A stretch of 64,000 bases of DNA from TA-20 sp035935115 (GTDB taxonomy: Archaea > Thermoproteota > Nitrososphaeria > Nitrososphaerales > Nitrosopumilaceae): contig DASYXK010000001.1 in assembly GCA_035935115.1 (NCBI GenBank), positions 62,001-126,000 on the forward strand, given 5' to 3'. The notes under the pieces are model-generated. The model worked only from the letters and a program-made list of their open reading frames with translations. It did no database searches and had not been told where the DNA came from. Below, in pieces: positions 43,917 through 51,204 of the stretch; position 1 is the stretch's first letter, and each line of letters starts with the position of its first letter. The position numbers were made by a program, and so were the translations under genes.

Positions 43917-44273
43917 TCAGCTTCCAAGCATCTTTCCTGCAAGATTTTCGTTTCTTGGAATCCATTTTATCTTAAGATTTGTATATTTGCCTATCAGGTT
44001 CCAGGCTTCCATTGCTAAAGTTCTGAGTTGGTCACTATTAATAGCGTATTCGTGATTTAGTTGGGCTACAGTATTTTTAGAGTCACTGTAAATATTTATC
44101 TCGTTATTATGATCTAGAAATTTTTTTAAAACCATGATTATTGCCATGTATTCTGCTTGATTGTTTGTTATGTTTGGTTCTTTTTGATAAAACGATTCTC
44201 CTGTCTCTTTTACAAAGAATCCAAAACCAGAATTTGGTCCGCCAGAACCATCCACGTATATGTTAAGTGACAT
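43917..44273 (-). CDS. RNase H type 1 family protein
   Basis: A 118-residue RNase H fold protein that would cut RNA in RNA/DNA hybrids. Asp8 in YVDGSG, Glu41 in NNQAEYMAI and Asp64 in IYSDSKN match three catalytic carboxylates. The fourth, normally Asp in an ADxLA context, is Gly113 here (ENLAGKMLGS). The protein ends right after, shorter than bacterial RNase HI. Single gene, convergent with nothing obvious. Activity is likely but unproven given the missing residue. Confidence 0.82.
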   Translation of the reverse strand: MSLNIYVDGSGGPNSGFGFFVKETGESFYQKEPNITNNQAEYMAIIMVLKKFLDHNNEINIYSDSKNTVAQLNHEYAINSDQLRTLAMEAWNLIGKYTNLKIKWIPRNENLAGKMLGS

Positions 44274-44322
44274 TTTTGTATAACCTTATTAATTTTGTAC
44301 TCAAATTTACAATTATCTAAAT

Positions 44323-44607
44323 CTACTGTAATGTTATCTTAAGAAATATTAGAATGCCAGCAAGTTCTGCAACATGAACTGCAAGTAAGTAAGGCAAAAG
44401 AGCAACAGCATAAAGTTCCATCATTGAAAAATAAGCATATACTCCTATTACATTATGCAAAAATAACAATCCAGCAAAAAATATCATTCCAAGTGGAAGC
44501 TGTGCTTTTGTTCTTGAATAGATTTTTATAAAAACTCCAACTAACACGCCCAATACAACTAGGTTAGCTCCTGATACAATAGTACTTGCAGTCATTATTG
44601 GTTCCAT
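44323..44607 (-). CDS. Three-helix membrane protein paired with a winged-helix regulator
   Basis: A 94-residue protein with three hydrophobic helices (TIVSGANLVVLGVLVGVFI, GMIFFAGLLFLHNVIGVYAYF, LPYLLAVHVAELAGILIFL). It follows the winged-helix gene after a 10-base gap, so they form one unit. Pairs of a small HTH and a three-helix membrane protein recur in archaea; the membrane partner may sequester or signal to the regulator. No enzyme motif is seen. Function unknown. Confidence 0.65.
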   Translation of the reverse strand: MEPIMTASTIVSGANLVVLGVLVGVFIKIYSRTKAQLPLGMIFFAGLLFLHNVIGVYAYFSMMELYAVALLPYLLAVHVAELAGILIFLKITLQ

Positions 44608-44617
44608 TTAAAAAAAT

Positions 44618-44935
44618 TCAACCTCCCTTAGCATATTTACTTTGTTCCAATTTAGTTACAATTTCATCAAATGTTTCTAAATTAACCTCTAAAAATGTAG
44701 AAATGAAAAAAGTTGCCCCATATTTTTCTCCGACTCGAGTTATGAGATTATTTTTCTCAAGAACGTTGACATGATGCTGAATTGCCTTATAATCTAATCC
44801 TAGTTCCTTGGCAAGCTGATTTGCATTAAGCGGTGTCTTTCTAATAACTGATATCAATCGAATTCTGTTTAAACCACCTTTTGAGCCTGTAAATACAAAC
44901 CACAACAGACGTTTAGCATATGGATCACCTGCCAT
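44618..44935 (-). CDS. Winged-helix (ArsR-like) transcriptional regulator
   Basis: A 105-residue DNA-binding protein. The HTH is clear: RIRLISVIRKTPLNANQLAKELGLDYKAIQHHVNVLEKNNLITRVG, with the recognition helix DYKAIQHHVNVLEK and a wing YGATFFI. No Cys-based metal site is present, so it is not a classical metal sensor. It is the first gene of a two-gene unit with the membrane protein. The palindrome TTTGTATAACAAA at 45025-45037 lies 90 bases upstream and could be its operator (inference). Confidence 0.82.
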   Translation of the reverse strand: MAGDPYAKRLLWFVFTGSKGGLNRIRLISVIRKTPLNANQLAKELGLDYKAIQHHVNVLEKNNLITRVGEKYGATFFISTFLEVNLETFDEIVTKLEQSKYAKGG

Positions 44936-45024
44936 TTGTTAATCAGCTTCGTGTACCGTTGAATAATTAAAAGGTGTTATGGATTATCATTTTGACAATT
45001 GTAAAGTCAGATGTAGGGTATTTC

Positions 45025-45037
45025 TTTGTATAACAAA
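45025..45037. promoter_or_regulatory. Palindromic site TTTGTATAACAAA (copy 1)
   Basis: TTTGT-ATA-ACAAA, perfect 5-base arms with a 3-base spacer, lies between the divergent winged-helix and radical SAM genes. Identical or near-identical copies at 49303 and 49351 make a shared regulator likely. Confidence 0.45.
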
Positions 45038-45132
45038 AAATATGTTATAAGAAAAATTATGAAAGAAAATCTATGAGTGAGAATTTCAAGAACTTGATAA
45101 CTGATAAATTGAACAAAGTATCATAGAATTTC

Positions 45133-46011
45133 ATGCTTGATTACGTTTATCCTTTATACAGACCACCATCGGAGGCAAAATCTCTCATATTTCAAGTAAC
45201 TCTAGGGTGTTCATTTAACATCTGTTCTTACTGTAACATGTATCGTACAAAAGATTATGTCGAGAGATCTTGGGATGAGATCAAAATGGAAATTGATTTA
45301 GCATCAAAACATATGCAAGATACAAATAGAATTTTTCTCGCAGATGGTGATGCGTTAAATCTTCCAACAGATAGAATGATTCAGATACTTGATTACATAA
45401 ATCAAAAGTTTCCAAAACTAGAACGCATATCTTGTTATGCAATGCCAAAGAATATACTAGAAAAATCTTCTGAAGATTTGAAAAGGATTTGTGATGCAGG
45501 GCTTACAATGTTCTATATCGGTATAGAAACTGGTTCTGATAAAATTCTAAAAAAGATAACAAAGGGTGCCACATCTCAGACGATAATCAAGGCTTGTCAA
45601 AAGGCAAAGGATACAGGATATACAATCTCATGCATGATAATACTAGGCCTTGGTGGAAAGACCTACACAAAAGAACACATAGATGAGACAGCCAAAGTGC
45701 TCAGTATTACTGCACCAGACTATGTAGGAGCTCTTACCTTACATCTTGAAGAGGGAATAAGGGATGAATTTTTGACTAAATTCAAAGAGCCTTTTGAATT
45801 AATTGATGATGCAGATGCATTAATCGAGCTTGAAAACCTTGTAAGTAAAATGGATCCCAAAAGTAAGGTAGTTTTCAGAGCAAATCACGGTTCAAATGCA
45901 TATCCTATTGGCGGTACTTTTCCTGACGACAAAGAAGCAATACTAGAAAAAATTTCATATCTCAAAGAACATCCAGAACTTTGTAGGCCAATAGGATTTA
46001 GAGGATTCTAG
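45133..46011 (+). CDS. Radical SAM protein of unknown substrate
   Basis: A 292-residue radical SAM enzyme. The cluster motif is C-x4-C-x2-C, Cys26, Cys31 and Cys34 in LGCSFNICSYCNMYRTKDY. Further family landmarks: FLADGDALNLP (GxDxx after strand 2), YIGIETGSDKILKKITKG and MIILGLGGKTY. It resembles the Elp3/HydE-like single-domain proteins often annotated only as radical SAM. The C-terminal part, with FRANHGSNAYPIGGTFPDDKEA, is a recognisable but uncharacterised extension. The reaction is unknown. ATG start, single gene. Confidence 0.82.
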   Translation: MLDYVYPLYRPPSEAKSLIFQVTLGCSFNICSYCNMYRTKDYVERSWDEIKMEIDLASKHMQDTNRIFLADGDALNLPTDRMIQILDYINQKFPKLERISCYAMPKNILEKSSEDLKRICDAGLTMFYIGIETGSDKILKKITKGATSQTIIKACQKAKDTGYTISCMIILGLGGKTYTKEHIDETAKVLSITAPDYVGALTLHLEEGIRDEFLTKFKEPFELIDDADALIELENLVSKMDPKSKVVFRANHGSNAYPIGGTFPDDKEAILEKISYLKEHPELCRPIGFRGF

Positions 46012-46149
46012 ATTCTCTACATAATTCTATAATTGTATTATAAATTTCATTTTGATTTAGTAATCAATATTTATTGGATTAACTAATTTGTTTGATTAAA
46101 CACCTCATTCATGAAAAGGATAATTAATCAATCATAAAAAGTAGGTTTT

Positions 46150-47220
46150 ATGAAAGCATTAGTATACGAAGAATATGCGCCTGATGATAATTATGAACGA
46201 ATTTTAAAATTAAAAGAAATTTCTGAACCTAGACCAAAATCAAATGAAGTTGTTTTCAAAGTAAAAGCAACAGGTCTCAATTATGATGACATTTGGGGTA
46301 TGAGAGGTAAACCAATCCAAATACCAATGCCGCACATTTCTGGTACTGATGCAGCAGGAGAAGTAATTGCAGTTGGTGAAGATGTAACAACTATCAAAGT
46401 AGGAGACAGAATAGTTTCACATGGAAATATTTCGTGCAGAGTTTGTAATGCATGCACTGATGGAAGAGAGTATGATTGCAGGGAACGTAAAGTTTGGGGA
46501 TTTCAGACAGGGCCGTTATGGGGAGGATATTGCGAAATAACTCATCTCCCAGAGGTAAATGTTGCAAGGATTCCAGACAACATCAGCTATGAAGAAGCTG
46601 CAGCTGCTTCCATGGCTCTTACGACTTCTTGGCACATGCTAGTTGGTAGGGCCAAAATCAAGCCAGGTCAAACTATTCTAATTATGGGAGGAGGTTCCGG
46701 AATGGGAACGTTTGGAATACAAATTGCAAAATTATTTGATTGTGATGTTATAACTACAGCTAGTCCAGATAAACTTGATAGATGTTTGAAAATTGGTGCA
46801 GATTATGCTATAGATCATAGAAAGGAAAATTGGCACAAAGAAGTTTTTACTATCACAAAAGAACTTGGTAAAAAGAAGAATCAATCACCTGGAGTCGATA
46901 TAATTTTTGAACATATTGGGGGTTCTCACTGGAATAAGGAATTAACTTTACTAAAGTACGGAGCTACACTTGTTACAACTGGTGCAACAACTGGATATGA
47001 TGTCAAATCTGATCTAAGACACATCTTTTTCAAAGGAACAAACATTTTGGGTTCCACTCAAGGAACAAAAGCGGAGCTAGAAGAATCCATATATTGGATG
47101 TCAAAAGGAAAAATCAAATCAATAATTGATTCTGTTTACACTTTTGAAAATGCTGCTGAAGCTCACAAAAAAATGCTTAAAGGAAATATCTTTGGCAAGA
47201 TTCTAATGAAACCAGATTGA
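46150..47220 (+). CDS. Zinc-type MDR oxidoreductase (alcohol dehydrogenase/acyl-CoA reductase-like)
   Basis: A 356-residue medium-chain dehydrogenase/reductase. The N-terminal GroES-like domain includes GLNYDDIWGMRG and HISGTDAAGEVIAVG. A structural zinc lobe is present as CRVCNACTDGREYDC (C-x2-C-x2-C-x7-C). The cofactor domain begins ILIMGGGSGMGTFGIQIA. Together with the crotonyl-CoA-reductase-like stretch WGFQTGPLWGGYCE it could be an acryloyl-CoA or enoyl-CoA reductase of the 3-hydroxypropionate/4-hydroxybutyrate cycle, which lacks an assigned enzyme in this group. That role is inference; an ordinary alcohol dehydrogenase is equally possible. Confidence 0.8.
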   Translation: MKALVYEEYAPDDNYERILKLKEISEPRPKSNEVVFKVKATGLNYDDIWGMRGKPIQIPMPHISGTDAAGEVIAVGEDVTTIKVGDRIVSHGNISCRVCNACTDGREYDCRERKVWGFQTGPLWGGYCEITHLPEVNVARIPDNISYEEAAAASMALTTSWHMLVGRAKIKPGQTILIMGGGSGMGTFGIQIAKLFDCDVITTASPDKLDRCLKIGADYAIDHRKENWHKEVFTITKELGKKKNQSPGVDIIFEHIGGSHWNKELTLLKYGATLVTTGATTGYDVKSDLRHIFFKGTNILGSTQGTKAELEESIYWMSKGKIKSIIDSVYTFENAAEAHKKMLKGNIFGKILMKPD

Positions 47221-47237
47221 GTAAGAATAACGGAAAA

Positions 47238-47690
47238 TTAATTTTTGTATTTGTACAATCTTACTGATCTAGCGATGAGATTCACGCAGATCAAATAAAT
47301 TACAAACGATATTGATTGGGCCAAAGCAGACGAAAGGTACGCTTCATAGTTATTGATTAATAGATAATATTGTATCAACCATCTGCATATAACATAAATT
47401 ATTTCACCTAATCCTAATGAAGCAATAATTTTTAGTAGATCTGTTTTGAGCCTAGATTTGTCTAATTTGCCTGATTCTAAGAGATACTTTCTTCTATTGT
47501 CAATATAAAAAAAACCTGAAAATGCTGCATAATAAACTGATAAATCAACTGCAAGAGTTGCTGAGCTATTGACATATTTTGCTTGAATTGAGAATATTTG
47601 TGAGGCTATAGCGGAAATTATGACAGATGTAAGAAAAGCAAGAAAAATATTCTTGTTTAGCATTAGATATTCTTTATACTGTTTTTTCAC
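47238..47690 (-). CDS. Four-helix membrane protein of unknown function
   Basis: A 150-residue integral membrane protein. Four hydrophobic segments are visible: IFLAFLTSVIISAIASQIF, ATLAVDLSVYYAAFSGFFYI, LLKIIASLGLGEIIYVICRW and LAQSISFVIYLICVNLIA. Loops are short with a Tyr-rich, basic character (KKQYKEYLM, RRKYLLES, VRLYKYKN). No recognised motif. Convergent with the MDR gene at an 17-base distance. Cytoplasmic ends are probably the basic N- and C-termini. Confidence 0.6.
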   Translation of the reverse strand: MKKQYKEYLMLNKNIFLAFLTSVIISAIASQIFSIQAKYVNSSATLAVDLSVYYAAFSGFFYIDNRRKYLLESGKLDKSRLKTDLLKIIASLGLGEIIYVICRWLIQYYLLINNYEAYLSSALAQSISFVIYLICVNLIARSVRLYKYKN

Positions 47691-47772
47691 ATACTGTCTT
47701 TTTGTATGTTACAAATAAATCACATCACAAAATCAAAATAAGATTTTTGTATGATGATATAGACTAATTCTT

Positions 47773-47895
47773 ATGGTTAAACTAAGTGATCTGAGAGCCT
47801 GTAAACAGTGCCACATGGTATATTTTAAAACACCGTCAGAAAAATGTGCACACTGCAACGCTTCAACACAACAAGAAGAAGTAAAATTCGATTAA
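47773..47895 (+). CDS. Tiny zinc-ribbon protein
   Basis: A 40-residue protein starting at an ATG after an AT-rich leader. It contains CKQCHMVYF and CAHCNAST, a C-x2-C-x14-C-x2-C ribbon of the kind found in archaeal Spt4/RpoP-like and other mini zinc proteins, then an acidic tail. The N-terminal MVKLSDLRACKQC strongly resembles Spt4 starts (RACKxC). It may be Spt4 (RpoE''), the partner of Spt5, although it is shorter than the usual 60 or so residues. Spt4-like is inference. Confidence 0.6.
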   Translation: MVKLSDLRACKQCHMVYFKTPSEKCAHCNASTQQEEVKFD

Positions 47896-48140
47896 AACTT
47901 CTTTCGTTGTGAATTTTTGATCTTTGTTATTTTGGATCTTGTATTATCATAGTTTTATGTGTAATTTACTAATTTCAGTTAAATTTGAATAATTGTCTAG
48001 AAATGGTGTTTAGCGATCAAATTATAAAAATTATTTTTTCACAGATCTGATTTCATGGAATTTTTCTGCAATTAGAATCAAAATTTGAATCTTATAGCAT
48101 AGTATCATTTTATATTATAATGTTCTTACATCGCATTTGA

Positions 48141-48299
48141 ATGATAATAGAAACATTAGAAATAGGAGCAATTTTTGCTTGTTGTAGCCTTCTCACATGG
48201 ACTGCAATGAAGAAACACCATTCAAAGATTGAAAGAAGACTTCAAGAAATTGAATCTAGTACTGAACTTAAAGTGACAGAAAAAAGATTCAGAAAATAG
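48141..48299 (+). CDS. Short membrane-anchored coiled-coil peptide
   Basis: A 52-residue reading frame with one hydrophobic segment (TLEIGAIFACCSLLTWTAM) and a charged helical tail (KKHHSKIERRLQEIESSTELK). Codon usage and the leader are compatible with a real gene. It overlaps no other gene and precedes the convergent nickel permease gene by 25 bases. No family recognised. The 245-base gap before it shows nothing else. Confidence 0.45.
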   Translation: MIIETLEIGAIFACCSLLTWTAMKKHHSKIERRLQEIESSTELKVTEKRFRK

Positions 48300-48323
48300 A
48301 TTCTACAGAATTATTTAGATACC

Positions 48324-49142
48324 CTATGAATTATTTTCTTCTTTTTCTTTGATATGATGATTATCTACACTTGTCTTCTTTCTTGTTACAAACGCATACC
48401 CAAAGGAAACAGAGATTATAGTTACAGCAAGAATAGGTCCTGCCCATTCTGGCAATATGTTCTTACTAGTAATGGTTCCATACGATTCAAGTGAAGCAAT
48501 AGTTACGGCAGCACCACTTAGAGCATAAGCCATGTATCTAAAACCTTTAGTGTTGAATATTCTAGAAAATGCAGAACGAAGAATGATACTGTCTAAGGTA
48601 TCAACAGGTATCATTCCCATAGCAAAGAATCCAGCAAGAATCAACGCTGTTTGAATTCCTGCAGTAGCTGATGCAACAGCAGACAAAGTTATAGCAGAAA
48701 TTTGTGTAGCAGTATCAAAACCTAAACCAAAAACTAAACCAGTAACAAGAGCAGAACCAATTGGCCCTAGTACTCCAGTTCTATTTAGAACCTTGCTAGC
48801 AAGTATGGCTGAACCACTTTTTCCCCATTTTTTCATGGCATAGATGTTAATTGCTCCAATTGTTCCTAGGGCTATAGCTCCTATTACACCACCCCAAAAT
48901 GCAAGATTATTAGTATTTGTTATACTGCCAATTACATATATTATAAAAATCATTTCGGCTAGAACAGATATCATATGACCAGAGCTAAATCCTGCCCCTA
49001 CCAAGCGAGATTTTTTTGTAGCATTATGTAGTCTGACCAAATTATCAATTGCGGTTATGTGATCTACGTCAAGACCATGTCTCATTCCAAGTATGAGCAT
49101 CGTTGGTATTGATAACAAAACAAATGACCAAGCATCTACCAT
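48324..49142 (-). CDS. NiCoT family nickel/cobalt permease
   Basis: A 272-residue membrane transporter. The NiCoT signature lies in helix II: RHGLDVDHITAIDN (about residues 21-34), a variant of RHAxDADHI in which His and Asp residues select Ni2+ or Co2+. A second signature LVFGLGFDTATQI is also kept. About eight helices are visible, and the C-terminus ends in a charged, His-containing tail. With urease 4-10 kb away the natural cargo is nickel for the urease active site (inference). Its upstream region carries palindromic repeats shared with the winged-helix gene at 44.9 kb. Confidence 0.9.
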   Translation of the reverse strand: MVDAWSFVLLSIPTMLILGMRHGLDVDHITAIDNLVRLHNATKKSRLVGAGFSSGHMISVLAEMIFIIYVIGSITNTNNLAFWGGVIGAIALGTIGAINIYAMKKWGKSGSAILASKVLNRTGVLGPIGSALVTGLVFGLGFDTATQISAITLSAVASATAGIQTALILAGFFAMGMIPVDTLDSIILRSAFSRIFNTKGFRYMAYALSGAAVTIASLESYGTITSKNILPEWAGPILAVTIISVSFGYAFVTRKKTSVDNHHIKEKEENNS

Positions 49143-49250
49143 TATGAAAAATCTCCATCAGATGTTTTTGACATTATTACAAAACTTGATAGTAATACTA
49201 TTTGCATGCAAATGATGTGAAATCTTTGTATAAAAATATGCCCTTAAAAA

Positions 49251-49299
49251 ACGTAAACTACAAAATTTCTCTCATAAAGTTATACGTAAACTGCAAAAT
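49251..49299. repeat. Direct repeat ACGTAAACTRCAAAAT
   Basis: Two copies, ACGTAAACTACAAAAT at 49251-49266 and ACGTAAACTGCAAAAT at 49284-49299, match at 15 of 16 bases and are spaced 33 bases start to start (about three helical turns). They lie between the divergent nickel permease and deoxyhypusine synthase genes. Confidence 0.5.
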
Positions 49300-49302
49300 A
49301 AT

Positions 49303-49315
49303 TTTGTATAACAAA
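49303..49315. promoter_or_regulatory. Palindromic site TTTGTATAACAAA (copy 2)
   Basis: Identical in all 13 bases to the site at 45025-45037. It lies upstream of the nickel permease and deoxyhypusine synthase genes, 161 bases from the permease ATG. Confidence 0.45.
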
Positions 49316-49350
49316 TTTTTATACAATAATCTCTAAATGTGTAAGATATC

Positions 49351-49363
49351 TTTGTCTAACAAA
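49351..49363. promoter_or_regulatory. Palindromic site TTTGTCTAACAAA (copy 3)
   Basis: Perfect 5-base arms TTTGT/ACAAA, one base different from copies 1 and 2 in the spacer. It lies 48 bases from copy 2 and 64 bases before the deoxyhypusine synthase ATG. Confidence 0.4.
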
Positions 49364-49426
49364 ATTTCATCGAAATGGTTAGTAACATTAGAAAATATTA
49401 TCTAGTAGAGTCTTGATTACGGACTA

Positions 49427-50503
49427 ATGGATTATCATAATTTTCATGGGAAAAATATTCCTCACATAGAAGTAAACCCAGACATGAAAATAGATGATCT
49501 TGTAGAAATTTATGCAAACTCAGGTTATAACGCAAGACAACTTGGCGAAGCTGCAAAACTATTCGTCAAGATGATTGAAGACGATGCAACAATATGTCTT
49601 ACTATTGCAGGTGCCATGACTCCAGTCGGATTTGGAGGTTTGTTCAAATCTCTTATCGAAAAAGGATTTGTTGATTGGATAATATCTACAGGTTCTAACT
49701 TGTACCATGAAGATCATTTTGCATGGAATCTACCTGTGAAACAAGGACATTTTGAGGTAGATGATATGATTCTTTATCAAAAAGACATTGTTAGGATAAG
49801 AGACGTCTATATCAAAGGGGAGGAAACTCTCAAAAAACAAGATTTGATTGTACAAAAAATGTTTGAAAATAATTCTATGGAAAAACCATTTACTACTGCG
49901 GAATTTGCAAACTGGATGGGTAAATATTCAAAAGAACATTCAAAACATCCAGAAAGAAGCTTTGTTGTTTCTGCGTATGATTATGACGTACCACTCTACA
50001 TTTCAACACTAAAAGATTCTTCACTTGCACTTGATCTGGCCCCCCTTAGACTTGCCAACAAGACATTTGCGCTTGATTTTGTAAGAGAGATAATTGAACA
50101 AGCAGCAATTTTGTACAATTCAAAAAAAGCTGGAATTGTAGAGATAGGTGGTGGTGTACCCAAAAATACTGCACAGCAAACCGGTCCATTATTAGACCAA
50201 ATATTGGGATTAGGTCATGGTGGTCAAAATTATATTATTCAAATTACAGATGCCAGACCAGATACTGGAGGTTTATCTGGTGCAACACTTCAAGAAGGCA
50301 AGAGTTGGGGAAAAGTAAAAGATTCTCATGAAGATGTCATTGTAGTTTACGCAGATGCTACTATAGCATTTCCAGTTTTGTGTTTGTATGCACTAAGTAA
50401 GGAAAAATCACGAAAGCCAAAACGATTGTACAAAAAATTAGATCAGTATTACAGGGGATTATCTGAAACTTATTTTAACAAAAAGAAATCAGGTAAATCA
50501 TAG
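49427..50503 (+). CDS. dys: Deoxyhypusine synthase
   Basis: A 358-residue NAD-dependent enzyme that transfers the aminobutyl group of spermidine to a lysine of aIF5A. It has GGLFKSLIEKGFVDWIISTGSNLYHE (NAD site), an ALDLAPLR stretch, and EIGGGVPKNTAQQTGPLLDQ. The C-terminal region carries SGATLQEGKSWGKV, with the active-site lysine in the SWGK loop, and VVYADATIAFPVL. Full length. The neighbour arginine decarboxylase, convergent and 32 bases away, starts polyamine synthesis. Some archaeal homologues may act on other polyamines, so specificity is inferred. Confidence 0.93.
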   Translation: MDYHNFHGKNIPHIEVNPDMKIDDLVEIYANSGYNARQLGEAAKLFVKMIEDDATICLTIAGAMTPVGFGGLFKSLIEKGFVDWIISTGSNLYHEDHFAWNLPVKQGHFEVDDMILYQKDIVRIRDVYIKGEETLKKQDLIVQKMFENNSMEKPFTTAEFANWMGKYSKEHSKHPERSFVVSAYDYDVPLYISTLKDSSLALDLAPLRLANKTFALDFVREIIEQAAILYNSKKAGIVEIGGGVPKNTAQQTGPLLDQILGLGHGGQNYIIQITDARPDTGGLSGATLQEGKSWGKVKDSHEDVIVVYADATIAFPVLCLYALSKEKSRKPKRLYKKLDQYYRGLSETYFNKKKSGKS

Positions 50504-50535
50504 ATAGAACTATTTATTCGTAATAAAAAAGCTGT

Positions 50536-51087
50536 TTAGAGAATCAAGACTGCGGCGGCAAAGACTGTAGTCCATCTTCCCCTAGAATCTCCAATTGCGC
50601 TCTGAGTGATGTTTCTAGTCTTATATATCTGACCAGACACTTTCCATTGTTGTCTTTTCTCATCCCAATTCTTGTCTACATCAAAAGGTATTCCTAAAGA
50701 TGACGCCAACATCTGTGCTGCAATATCTTCAGCATAATCACCAGCCTCTTTTCCTGTTTCACCAAATGAGTGATATTCAGATAGGTATCCCCATTTTTTC
50801 TTGTCACTAGGTTCTGCCAATCCAACTGAAGCAGCCATCAATCTATGCGGTTCATTGGATTGTTGTCGTGCATAGATTACGAATTGAACACTGCCTGGAC
50901 GTATCAGCTTTAACCCCTCTGCACGAGAAATTATTTTCGCTCCTGGTGGAAATATACTTGAAATTAACACCAAATTCGTGTTTGGAATTCCAGCGTCTCG
51001 TAATGCATATTCAAAACTTGTAAGCTGGTCTTGATGTACTCCTTTACCACTTGTAAGGAACATTTTTTTTGCAACTAAATCGAGCAT
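50536..51087 (-). CDS. pdaD: Pyruvoyl-dependent arginine decarboxylase
   Basis: A 183-residue proenzyme producing agmatine for polyamine synthesis. It self-cleaves at a Ser-Ser bond; the site LISSIFPPGA (Ser43-Ser44) is intact, with Ser44 becoming the pyruvoyl group. Other marks: KMFLTSGKGVHQDQLTSFEYALRDAGI at the start, EYHSFGETGKEAGDYAEDIAAQML and GRWTTVFAAAV at the end. Normal length. In thaumarchaea agmatine leads to spermidine, the substrate of the adjacent deoxyhypusine synthase. Confidence 0.94.
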   Translation of the reverse strand: MLDLVAKKMFLTSGKGVHQDQLTSFEYALRDAGIPNTNLVLISSIFPPGAKIISRAEGLKLIRPGSVQFVIYARQQSNEPHRLMAASVGLAEPSDKKKWGYLSEYHSFGETGKEAGDYAEDIAAQMLASSLGIPFDVDKNWDEKRQQWKVSGQIYKTRNITQSAIGDSRGRWTTVFAAAVLIL

Positions 51088-51204
51088 AGCATCAGTCAGA
51101 TTATAGATATATAAAATCTATCTAAATCAAAAATGAAGTTTTAAGAAATTTATACTACATGTAAAATTGGAAATGATGAAAGATCACAGACCAGTAGAGA
51201 TATT

